A stretch of 64,000 bases of DNA, taken from positions 2,604,001 through 2,668,000 of the forward strand of contig CAWFDX010000004.1 of the NCBI GenBank assembly GCA_963814645.1, read 5' to 3'. Position numbers and translations under genes: made by a program. The notes beneath the pieces were generated by a model. The model searched no databases. It was given only the letters and a program-made list of their open reading frames with translations, and had not been told where the DNA came from. How positions within the stretch are numbered: the stretch's first letter is position 1; each line of letters opens with the position of its first letter. Positions 56,196-64,000 of the stretch are shown here, piece after piece. The DNA is from RYN-230 sp963814645 (GTDB taxonomy: Bacteria > Actinomycetota > Actinomycetes > Streptosporangiales > Streptosporangiaceae).

Positions 56196-59100
56196 GGCTT
56201 CCCCCGCCATCGGGCAGGCCGCCTGATTGGCCTGGCATGACCAGCAGGCTAGGCAGCGTCGCGTTCGGCCACCGTTCGTGCTCCGTTCCGCCGCTGCCGC
56301 GGCGTTCGGCTAGGTCACCGGCGGCCCGGGCGGCCAGCACCCGGCTACCGTGCTGCCACGCCAGATCGAGCGCGCGGCGCAGCAGCTCGGTCCCGGCCGG
56401 GCCGGGCGCACGCCGGGCGGCCAGCCGGTACAGCTCGGGCAGCCACCACCGGTCCTCGTGCACGGCCGCTGCGGTGCGCGCGGCCGCCAGCGCCACATCG
56501 GCGGCATCGCCGTGCCCGGAGCGCAGCAGCGTTTCCGCCAGCAAGCCCTGGTAGTACGGGTGGCGGGCTAGTGCCCCCTGATCCCGCAGCCGGGCCAGGC
56601 CGGCCCGGATCTGCCCGGCACCGTCCGCACCGCCCAGGCACCAGCCGCTGAGGATGAGCCCCCAGTTGCCGTAGTAGGCGAAGTCGTAACGAGCGCAGAT
56701 CTCCTGCACCTGCCGGGCGAGCTGCTGGGTCCGCGGCACGTCGCCGCGCAGCTGGTGAGTGATCGCCGCGTAGGACAACGCCAGCGCCAGGCTGAACGGG
56801 TGATCCATCTCGCTGGCCCGGGTGATGGCCCACTCGGACCAGCGCACCGCCTCCGCCTCCCGCCCGAGCAGCCACAGCGGATGGGCTGACCAGGCCCGCG
56901 CGTGCACCTCGAGCCGGGTGCCCACCAGCGCCGGTGGCTGGTCGGCGCACAGCTCGTGGGCCAGCTCGAAGTGCGGCAGGGATGCTTCGTGCCGGCCCAG
57001 GCTGGTGGCCGACCCGGCCACCGCCCAGTGCGCCTGCCCCGCCCCGTCCGGGTGCCGCTCGCTGAGGGCCAGCGCGCGGCGGGCGATCTCGTGCGACTCG
57101 GCGATGTCGCCCCGCACGTAGCGCACCGCGAACAGGCCGGCCAGGCTGCGCAGCTGCGTGTCGCTGTCGCCCAGCTGCCCGGCCAGCTCACCGGCCCGTT
57201 CCAGCACGTCCTGCAGCTCGGGGTTGGCGTATCCGTAGCGCGCGTTGAGCGGTGCCGCCATCGCGTTGCGGATGGCCAGCTCGGTGCTGTCCCGGCGGTG
57301 GCCCGCGGGCACGTGCCGGAGCAGGGCGGCGCGCGGCGGTAATGCCGGATGGCTTTCTGGTTGGCGAACACCTGGCTGGCCACTTCGGCCGCGCGTACGT
57401 GATGCGGCAGCGCCTGGGCCGGCCGGTCAGCCCGCTCGTAGTGGTAGGCGATGGCCGCCGCAGCGGCCGGGTCGTCGCCGTGCATGGCCTGCAGCGCCTG
57501 CGCCACCCGCCGGTGCAGCAATCGCCGCCGGGCCGGGCTGATCTCGCCGTAGCTGGTGTCGCGCAGCAGGTCGTGGCAGAAGTCGTAGCGGGCCGGGGCA
57601 TGCTCGCGGATGATCCGCCGCCGCCACAGCTCGTCCACCGCTGCCATGACGGCGTCGCTGTCCAGGTCGCTGGCCTCGGCGAGCAATTCCAGGGTGAAGT
57701 CACGGCCGATCACGGCGGCTAGCTCGGCGGTCGCCCGGGCTGCGGGGGCGGCCTGCCGGATCCGCCCGGCCAGCACCGAGCGGACCTCCGGTGCGCCCCC
57801 GCCGGGGCCAGGCGCGGGTACCGCCGAGCCGGTACGGTCCAGCAGGCCGGCCCGGACCGCTTCGATGACGAACAGCGGGTAGCCGCCGGTGGTGGCGTGC
57901 AGCAGCTCAGCCTCGGCCGTGGCCAGCTTCCGGCCGAGCACCTGCCCGGCTAGCTGCCTGGACCTGGCCGGGTCCAGCGGCGCCACGTTGATCTCGGTCA
58001 GCTGGCCCGCGGAGCGGAGCACGCGCAGCATCTCGCTGAGTTCGGCATTCGCCGCCACCTCGTCGCGCCGGGTCGCGGCCAGCACCAGCAGCGGCTGGTC
58101 CTGGCCCAGGTGCAGTAGCAGCTGCAGCCAGGCCAGCGTGTCCTCGTCGCACCATTGCAGATCATCGAGAACGAGCAGGGTGGGCCGGGCGGCCGACAGC
58201 ACAGCCCGGGCCAGCCCCTCGAAGAACCGGTGCCGCTGCCAGGCGTCGGCCATCGGCCGCGGCGGGGCGGCCGGCCTTGTGTCCCGCGGCGGGACCAGGC
58301 GGTCAACTTCCCGGGACCAGACTGGGTCCAGGCGAGCCCGGGCCGCGTGCAGCGGCGGGCTGCGCAGCCACTCGGACACCGGGGCCAGGGCCAGCCGGCC
58401 CCGGGCCGCGAAGCAGCGCGCCCGCGGGGCCAGGAAGCCAGCCCGCCGCACCGCGGCCGACAGCTCGTCGATCAGCCTGGTCTTCCCGATGCCCGCCTCA
58501 CCGGACAGCACGGCCAATCCTGCTGTCCCGGCCAGCGTTTCCCGCCAGCGCCGCTGCAGCAGCTGGAACTCCTGTTCGCGGCCGACCAGCCGCACCGTGC
58601 TGATGGCCGGCCGCTGAGCCTGCCCCGCGCCGGGCGCCCCCGCGTCAGGTCCATCCGCGTCGTGCGCCGCTGCCCCAGCCGGTCCCGGGCCCGGCCCGGC
58701 CAGCCGCTCGTATTCCGCGATCGTGGCCCGGTCCGGCGCCACCCCCAGCTCGCGTTCCAGCACGGACACGCAGCGGTGATACGTCTGCAGCGCGGCGGCG
58801 CGATCGCCGGCCAGGGCCTGCACCTGGAGCAGGGTGCGATAACCGACTTCTTCGAGCAGCTCAAGATCGATCCGCTGCCGGGCCCGCTCGATCGCGTCCT
58901 GGTACAGACCAGCCGCCCGGTCCAGTTCGATGAGCTGGTCGAGCAGCAGCAGGCACATCCGGTGCAGCCGGTCCCGTTCGGTGCTCACCCAGTCGTCGTA
59001 GAGCGCGGGCAGCAGCTCACCACGGTAGGCGCGCATCGCCCCGGCCGCGGCCTGGCGGAACCCGGTATCGTCGCCCGCGGTCCGGGCGGCGGCCGCAGTG

Positions 59101-59423
59101 CCGGCCGCGGCCTCGAAGTCGGCCACGTCCAGCTGGCAGCCAGGGCCGGACCGCCACAGCAGCGTGCCCCGGTCCGCGGCCAGCCAGCCGGTCACCACGG
59201 GCAGCCCGGTGCGCAGTGTGTGCAGTTCCCGGCGCAGGTTGGTGCGAGCCTGCCCAGTAGTGGAGTCGGGCCAGAACTGACCGGCTACGTACTCGCGCCG
59301 CTGCGGCACGTCCCGGTGCAGCAGCAGGAAGCCGAGCAGGGCTTTAGCGCGGGGCGACCCCAGGTCTACGACCGAGCCGTCCAGCGCGACACGCTGCTCC
59401 CCCAGCAGCGAGATCTCGAGCAT
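56119..59423 (-). pseudogene. BTAD/AAA/TPR (SARP-like) regulator, frameshifted
   Basis: Large regulator of about 1,100 residues. Order: N-terminal OmpR-like DNA-binding domain (ISLLGEQRVALDGSVVDLGSPRAKALLGFLLLHR as two blocks), BTAD domain (DAIERARQRIDLELLEEVGYRTL, ALQTYHRCVSVLERELGV), AAA ATPase with Walker A SGEAGIGKTR and Walker B TLLVLDDLQWCDEDT, then helical repeats. Near 57335 the frame breaks at AIRHYRRA; the TPR-like remainder (LLRHVPAGHRRDSTELAIRNAM onward) continues one frame away to 56119, reading into the FAD oxidase start. One indel in a GCGCGC run explains it. If intact, it would be a pathway-specific activator, probably of the FAD oxidase downstream. Confidence 0.82.
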
Positions 59424-59523
59424 GGCGTGACCCCCACACCGGCCTGCTCCGGCGGCCAGCGTCACGCGTCGCCGCGCGGCCATGCCGGGTCCCCCAGCCC
59501 ACCGACATGGCACGCTGACCATC

Positions 59524-59631
59524 CAATGAGGGTTACTTTACCGATACTTGACCTAGACTGCCTCATCCCCGCGAGGCGGAAAATGGCCGGGCGGATGAGC
59601 TGCCAGCCAGGTCAGGACCGGCCAGCGCGGG
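59524..59631. other. Intergenic region before the BTAD regulator
   Basis: The gap of about 200 bases between the BTAD regulator (leftward) and the 3' end of the sliding-clamp gene holds a relatively AT-rich patch around 59530-59565 (TTACTTTACCGATACTTGAC), which is the likely promoter of the regulator on the minus strand. Exact -35 and -10 boxes are not clear. Nothing else recognised. Confidence 0.35.
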
Positions 59632-60927
59632 TCAGGGCCGGGCCATCGCGCGCAGCGGCACCACCAGGTACCGGAAGTCCGGTGACTGGCCCGGCGTGCC
59701 TTCATCCCGGCCCGGCGCGGGCACCCTGGTGATCAGGGCGGGCTTGGCCGGGCTGGTGAACTCGATGCTGACCAGCCCTGGGTCGGCCGGCTCGGCGTGG
59801 CCGTCTGCACCATCCGCGTCGTCGTCCCCGGCGCCCGCCGTGTCCGCGGCCGCCGCCGCGGCCGGGTCGGCCGGCGTCGGCACCAGCGCCGCGGTGAGCC
59901 CGTCCAGCAGGTAGTGCGGGTTGAACGCGATCACCGGCTCGGTCCCGGAGAACTCGGCGCGCACCGTCTCCACCGCGCGGGCGCGGCCTTCGGTTTGCGC
60001 TTCGATGAGCACCGAGCCTGGGCTGAACCGGAGCCGAACGGGGCTGGCCCGGTCGGCGACCAGCGACACCCGGCGCACCGCCTCGGTGAACAGGGCGCCC
60101 GGCACCTCAGCCCGGCCGCCGAACTCGGCCGGGAAGCGGGACCGGTACCGGATGAACTCCCCGCCGATCAGCCGGGTGGTCAGCCGCCGCCCGCCGATGG
60201 TGAAACTGATCATGCCTTCGGCCGGCCTGGGTTCGGCGTCGCCCCGCGGCTGGCTGCGCCGGGTCTCCGGGCCGGCGTTGAACGCGATCTCGACCGTGGT
60301 CCCGGGGGTCATAGCCCGGGCCGCGTCGGCCAGCGTACGGGCCGGGACCAGGGCGGCCGCGCGCAGGCCGGGGCGGACCGGGTGCCAGGGCACGGCCCGC
60401 ACCGCGAGCCGGTACCGGTCGGTGGCGGCCAGGGTGAGCGTGTCACCGTCGATGTCCAGGCACACCCCGGTCAGCATGGGCAGCGTGTCGTCCCGGCTGG
60501 CCGCCGGGCCGACCTGGCTGATGGCCGCGGCGAGCAGCCCGCCGTCCAGCGTGCCGGCCAGCGGCGGCGCGGCCGGCAGCGCCGGGTACTCGTCCGCGGG
60601 CAGGGTGAACAGCGTGAACTCCGCGCTGCCGCAGATCACATTGACTACGTCGTCGTCGGTGCTGAACTCCACGGCCAGCGCGGGCAGGCTGCGGGTGATC
60701 TCGGCCAGCAACCGGCCCGGCACGATCACCGTGCCCGGGTCGGCCACCTCGGCGTCGATCTGTGCGGTAGCGGACACCTCATAGTCGAAGCAGGACAGGG
60801 TCAGGCCGTCGTCGGACGCCTCCAGCCGCAACCCGGACAGCACCGGGACCACCGGGCGGCTGGGCAGTGCCCGGGCCACCCAGGCCAGTGCGTCCGCCAG
60901 CGCATCCCGGTCAACCTGGAACTTCAT
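59632..60927 (-). CDS. dnaN: DNA polymerase III beta-clamp (DnaN) homologue
   Basis: 431 residues, a sliding clamp. The N-terminus MKFQVDRDALADALAWVARALPSRP, the block SCFDYEVSATAQIDAEV, DDTLPMLTGVCLDIDGDTLTLAATDRYRLAVR as two parts and the C-terminal FRYLVVPLRAM follow the actinomycete DnaN pattern over all three clamp domains. It is about 55 residues longer than usual because of an Ala/Asp-rich acidic insertion before the last strands (DTAGAGDDDADGADGHAEP). dnaA and recF are not nearby, so it is probably a second clamp copy. The ATG at 60927 is chosen since the family starts MKF. Confidence 0.88.
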   Translation of the reverse strand: MKFQVDRDALADALAWVARALPSRPVVPVLSGLRLEASDDGLTLSCFDYEVSATAQIDAEVADPGTVIVPGRLLAEITRSLPALAVEFSTDDDVVNVICGSAEFTLFTLPADEYPALPAAPPLAGTLDGGLLAAAISQVGPAASRDDTLPMLTGVCLDIDGDTLTLAATDRYRLAVRAVPWHPVRPGLRAAALVPARTLADAARAMTPGTTVEIAFNAGPETRRSQPRGDAEPRPAEGMISFTIGGRRLTTRLIGGEFIRYRSRFPAEFGGRAEVPGALFTEAVRRVSLVADRASPVRLRFSPGSVLIEAQTEGRARAVETVRAEFSGTEPVIAFNPHYLLDGLTAALVPTPADPAAAAAADTAGAGDDDADGADGHAEPADPGLVSIEFTSPAKPALITRVPAPGRDEGTPGQSPDFRYLVVPLRAMARP

Positions 60928-61023
60928 GCCACTCGCCTCTCCTACGATCAGACACCCCGATCCTCGCACCCCCCACCGACAATCCGGCCGATCCAGACGG
61001 ATCGGCCGGATTGCCGCTGCGGC

Positions 61024-61284
61024 TCAGACCAGGCCGGGCGGGGCGGAAGCCAGCGTCGACGTGATCGCCTCGGCCAGCGCCCGGGCCGACTCCGCGGTCA
61101 GCTCCACGGCTACCCGGCCGGACGGGCCCAGTGCCGGGTCACGGAAGTCGATGTTCAGCGTGTGCTCGGCGGGCGCGTGCACCGGGTGGTCGAAGTAGAC
61201 GGTGGCCTCGCGCAGCGCGAACCACCCCGCGGCGCCCTTGCCGCTGCCGGTGACGTTGACGTTCTCGGTGAGGTACGTGCACAT
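61024..61284 (-). CDS. DUF6295-family protein
   Basis: 86 residues. Opens MCTYLTENVNVTGSGKGAAGWFAL and continues TVYFDHPVHAPAEHTLNIDF, the pattern I associate with DUF6295, a small actinobacterial family of unknown function. No signal peptide. It lies 15 bases after the dienelactone hydrolase gene on the same strand, so the two probably share a transcript, an association that recurs for this family. Confidence 0.8.
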   Translation of the reverse strand: MCTYLTENVNVTGSGKGAAGWFALREATVYFDHPVHAPAEHTLNIDFRDPALGPSGRVAVELTAESARALAEAITSTLASAPPGLV

Positions 61285-61299
61285 AAAACAGGTCTCCGT

Positions 61300-62046
61300 T
61301 CAGCTCGAAGCCAGGAGGCGGCCGTAGAAGTCCCAGATCTTCTGCCATCCGTCGGTGGCCGCCTCGGGCCGGTAGGACGGCCGGTTCACCGCGAAGAACG
61401 CGTGCCCCGCGCCGGGGTAACTGTGGAACTCGTGCGGCTTGCCGGCCGCGTCGAGCGCCTTGTCCAGCTCAGCCACCTGCTCCGGGGACGGGTGCTGGTC
61501 GTCGTCGCCGAACAGGCCGAGCAGCGGGCAGGACAGGTTGGGGGCCAGGTCCACGATCGGGCCGACCTTGAGCGGCATGCCCTCCGGCGGCGTGCCCACG
61601 ATGAATGCGCCGTAGCAGTCCACCGCCGCGTCCAGCGGAAGGCTGCACGCGGCCAGGAACGACTGCCGGCCGCCCGAGCAGTAGCCGATCACCCCGACCT
61701 TGCCGTTGGAGTTCGGCATCGCGCGCAGGTACGCGGCGGCCCCGCCGACGTCCCCGACCAGCCGCTCGTCCGGCACCCCGCCCGCCGCCCGCACGGTGGC
61801 CGCGGCGTCGTCCGGGCTGGCGCCGGGCGCCTCCCGGGTGTACAGGTTCGGGCACACGGCGGTGTAGCCGTTGGCCGCGAACGTCCGGGTGATCTCCTTG
61901 GTCTGATGGTCGTAGCCGGGCATGTGGTGGATGACCACAACACTGCCAAACGGCCCGGGCCCGAGCGGGCGGGCCAGATACGCCTCGATCAGGTCGCCGC
62001 CAGCTCCGGTCAGGCTGATCGTCTCCGCCATGATCCCGTCATACAT
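61300..62046 (-). CDS. Dienelactone hydrolase family protein
   Basis: 248-residue alpha/beta hydrolase. Nucleophile elbow GYCSGG with Cys as in dienelactone hydrolases, catalytic Asp probably in LFGDDDQHPSPEQ and His in YPGAGHAFF. N-terminal strand and HHMPGYDHQTKEITRTFAANGY segment are typical. Cytoplasmic. ATG at 62046 with GGAG upstream on the minus strand. May hydrolyse small lactones or esters; substrate unknown. Confidence 0.92.
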   Translation of the reverse strand: MYDGIMAETISLTGAGGDLIEAYLARPLGPGPFGSVVVIHHMPGYDHQTKEITRTFAANGYTAVCPNLYTREAPGASPDDAAATVRAAGGVPDERLVGDVGGAAAYLRAMPNSNGKVGVIGYCSGGRQSFLAACSLPLDAAVDCYGAFIVGTPPEGMPLKVGPIVDLAPNLSCPLLGLFGDDDQHPSPEQVAELDKALDAAGKPHEFHSYPGAGHAFFAVNRPSYRPEAATDGWQKIWDFYGRLLASS

Positions 62047-62232
62047 AGGGGAGCTCCGTTTCTCTCGCGTGCATTCGTTTGCTTAGCCCAGGCAACTATC
62101 ACATCCTGCCAGCGCGCGACCGGCTGCGGGCCTGCCGGGCAGGTAATGAGAGACTCCCGGGCGGGCTGTGGCAGAACGTCGGTGACGACTGGTCATGGTG
62201 GCGATGTCACTAGGCGTAGCTACCCTCCTGAC

Positions 62233-63575
62233 ATGCGCCTCTTGCCCGCAATCCGCTTATCCATCTGGGACGATTCGAGCGCGTCACCCGAACGGCAGAT
62301 GGCGAAGATCGAGACCTACGCCCGGCTTGGTGACCATGAGCTGGTCCCGATCGGCGAATCAGAGTATGACCTCCACGTCAGTGGTGCCGTCTCCCCGTGG
62401 GACCGCCCCGGCCTCGGTCCGTGGTTGCGTGACGACCGTCTGAATACGTGGGACGGCCTGGTCGTCGCCAAGCTCGACCGGCTAACGCGGTCCCTGATCG
62501 ACTTCGTGACGCTGGTCTCGTGGCTCGAAGCGCGCGGAAAGACTCTCGTCTGCCTGGACCCGCAGCTCGACCTAACGACGCCCTCCGGGCGGGCCTTCGC
62601 CCAGGCCTTAGTGACATTTGCCGAGTACGAGCGCGAAACGATCGCGGCCCGAGTCAGAGACGCCTGGCACGAACTCAGGACAGAGGGGAAGTACGGCGGC
62701 GGCCAGGTTCCGTTCGGCTACCGACCGGTGAAGCTGGCCAAAGGCTGGGGATATGAGCCAGACCCGGTTTACGGTCCGATCGTGACCGAGATGTTCGAGC
62801 GGTATATCCGGTACGAGTCCCTGGCATCGATCACCCGCCGACTCAACGAGACGGGCGTGCCGACCCCGTGGAACGCGACCAGGAAGCGCAACGGCAAGCC
62901 GGTGAAGGACACGGTGTGGAAGACGACCAGCGTGCGGAAGATCCTGCGCAGCCGCGCCGCGCTCGGTGCCACCATCAAAACGGACGGCACGCCGGTAGTA
63001 GATGACCAGGGCATCATGCTCTACCGGGCAGAGCCTCTCGTCAGTAGGGACGTGTGGTCGCAGGACGGAGTTACTCCGAAGAGATGGCGCGCGTGGCCGA
63101 CCAGATCTCGCACCTGTCGAGAGAGGTCGCCCTAGGTGCGGTCTCCGGACTTGACGTCAGGGCTGACCAGGAAACGCTACGGCGGGCGCACGAGGAACTG
63201 GGGCGGCTGGCGGCCCTCCAGCTCGTGGAGGCCCGCATCGAGCCCGTGCGCACCGGCCAGACGTTCCGGCAAAAGTGGCTGCATGAGCTAGATCAGGCTG
63301 GCCGCAACGAGTTCCTGCGGTCAAACGGTGTCCGGGTGATCGTCAGCCGCGTAGGGCTGTCCGCTATCGAGCACCGAGACGGGCCGCTAAGGCCCACCGA
63401 GATACCGCGTACGGCAATCATCGACCAGTCCGATCTCCACGCCGTGATCTACCTCGGCAGCCTGGGAGCCACGGCCAACGCGCGCCACGGCCAGACATGG
63501 CTAGGTCCAGGTAAGTACGTTCCTGGGACCAATGGGGCAGCCGACTACCCCCGGCTGGCAGACTCGTCGCCATGA
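62233..63575 (+). pseudogene. Large serine recombinase (phage-type integrase), decayed
   Basis: The N-terminal catalytic domain has RLSIWDDSSASPERQ, in which the Ser of RLS corresponds to the nucleophile, and KLDRLTRSLIDFVTL; FAEYERETIAARVRDA joins to the recombinase DNA-binding domain (VPFGYRPVKLAKGWGYEPD, ITRRLNETGVPTPWN, SVRKILRSRAALGA). At about 63055-63075 the frame changes and the text jumps to the coiled-coil and C-terminal part (EEMARVADQISHLSREVALGAVSGLD, FLRSNGVRVIVSRVGL). The zinc ribbon with its four Cys, normally between, is missing. Base composition is clearly less GC-rich than the neighbours, pointing to transfer. Probably the relic of an integrated phage or ICE. Confidence 0.82.
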
Positions 63576-64000
63576 CTTACGTTGCCGCGACTGACCGGTA
63601 CGACCAGAAGATGCCCTATCGGCGCTCCGGGCGGAGCGGTATCGAGCTCCCCGAGATCTCGCTCGGCCTCTGGCAGAACTTCGGGGACGACCGACCCCTG
63701 ACGACCCAGCGCGCGATTCTTCGCCGGGCCTTTGACCTGGGCGTTACCCACTTCGACCTCGCGAACAACTACGGCGGCATAGCGCCCGCTGGTTCTCCGC
63801 TACTTGGCGACGATGGCTCGCCGTACGGCTCGGCTGAGATCAACTTCGGCCGGCTGATGCGCGAGGACTTCCGGCCGTACCGGGACGAGCTGATCATCTC
63901 GACCAAGGCCGGCTACGACATGTGGCCCGGGCCGTACGGCGACCACGGCTCGCGCAAGTACCTGCTGGCCAGCCTGGACCAGTCGCTGGGCCGGATGGGC
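63572..64000 (+). CDS. Aldo/keto reductase, YghZ-like (3' end outside window)
   Basis: 143 residues visible. N-terminus YDQKMPYRRSGRSGIELPEISLGLWQNFGDD and GVTHFDLANNYG are typical of the L-glyceraldehyde 3-phosphate reductase (YghZ/Gpr) group, NADPH-dependent; the catalytic Tyr is in NNYG and Lys in IISTKAGYDMWPGPYG. Between NNYG and PYGSAEINFGRLM there is an extra stretch of about 16 residues (GGIAPAGSPLLGDDGS) not usual in this family. The gene starts at the ATG at 63572, four bases inside the end of the recombinase relic. Confidence 0.9.
   Translation, partial: MTYVAATDRYDQKMPYRRSGRSGIELPEISLGLWQNFGDDRPLTTQRAILRRAFDLGVTHFDLANNYGGIAPAGSPLLGDDGSPYGSAEINFGRLMREDFRPYRDELIISTKAGYDMWPGPYGDHGSRKYLLASLDQSLGRMG

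Noticed and set aside
62195..62443. Small open frame beginning MVAMSLGVATLL before the recombinase
   Set aside because: It runs out of frame through the recombinase catalytic domain and has no ribosome-binding site.
1..64000. tRNA or rRNA genes
   Set aside because: I looked for T-arm-like GGTTCGAATCC segments and rRNA stretches and recognised none; a covariance-model scan would be needed to exclude a divergent tRNA near the integrase relic.

Overview
The window comes from the chromosome of a very GC-rich actinomycete. Codon third positions are almost all G or C. GTG and TTG starts are frequent, stop/start overlaps of the ATGA and GTGA type tie genes into short operons, and several families are typical of Actinomycetota (DUF3710, DUF3093, DUF4235, DUF1707, DUF6295, CeoB/CeoC-type RCK pair, F420-type LLM oxidoreductase, BTAD regulator). 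The genus cannot be named from sequence alone; a Streptosporangiales-like soil actinomycete is a reasonable guess. I found no rRNA, tRNA, CRISPR array or replication origin.

Layout. 1-4.25 kb: 3' part of a divergent lysyl-tRNA synthetase, a YfcE-like phosphoesterase, a two-part ABM/SnoaL protein and an NHEJ polymerase-domain protein whose tail is out of frame. 4.2-10.5 kb: an accessory-looking operon of two tandem paralogues of unknown function, a third unknown protein, a MoxR-type AAA+ ATPase and a DUF2201/VWA protein; this is the best candidate for an undescribed system. 10.5-26 kb: mostly housekeeping and membrane functions: CopD-like protein, K+ channel, two YceI proteins, LLM oxidoreductase, TrmA/RumA methyltransferase, paired RCK subunits, DUF3710-dut, AI-2E exporter, DUF3093, aldolase, and a divergent pair of an HTH-citrate synthase and a homocitrate-synthase-like enzyme around a perfect palindrome. 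26-30 kb: small membrane protein, HhH-GPD protein, a broken hybrid histidine kinase and an MBL hydrolase.

30-40.3 kb: a four-gene ABC exporter operon, a NarL-type two-component system and a MoxR-DUF58-DUF4129 membrane operon. 40.3-50 kb: gamma-glutamyltransferase, DUF4232 lipoprotein, DUF885 protein, then a second two-component system divergent from an ABC exporter across a long inverted repeat that is the obvious candidate operator. 50-54.8 kb: permuted NlpC-like protein, MarR-GNAT fusion with an operator over its start codon, a PCuAC-like lipoprotein, DUF952, PadR plus membrane partner (apparently leaderless), DUF1707. 54.8-64 kb: FAD oxidase under a frameshifted BTAD regulator, a sliding-clamp paralogue, DUF6295, dienelactone hydrolase, a decayed serine integrase of visibly lower GC and the 5' part of an aldo/keto reductase.

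Two themes run through the window. First, six otherwise well-conserved genes carry frame disruptions, several with small internal deletions; these may be real or may come from the assembly. Second, short tandem duplications of 13-49 bp recur at gene junctions and inside disordered coding segments.
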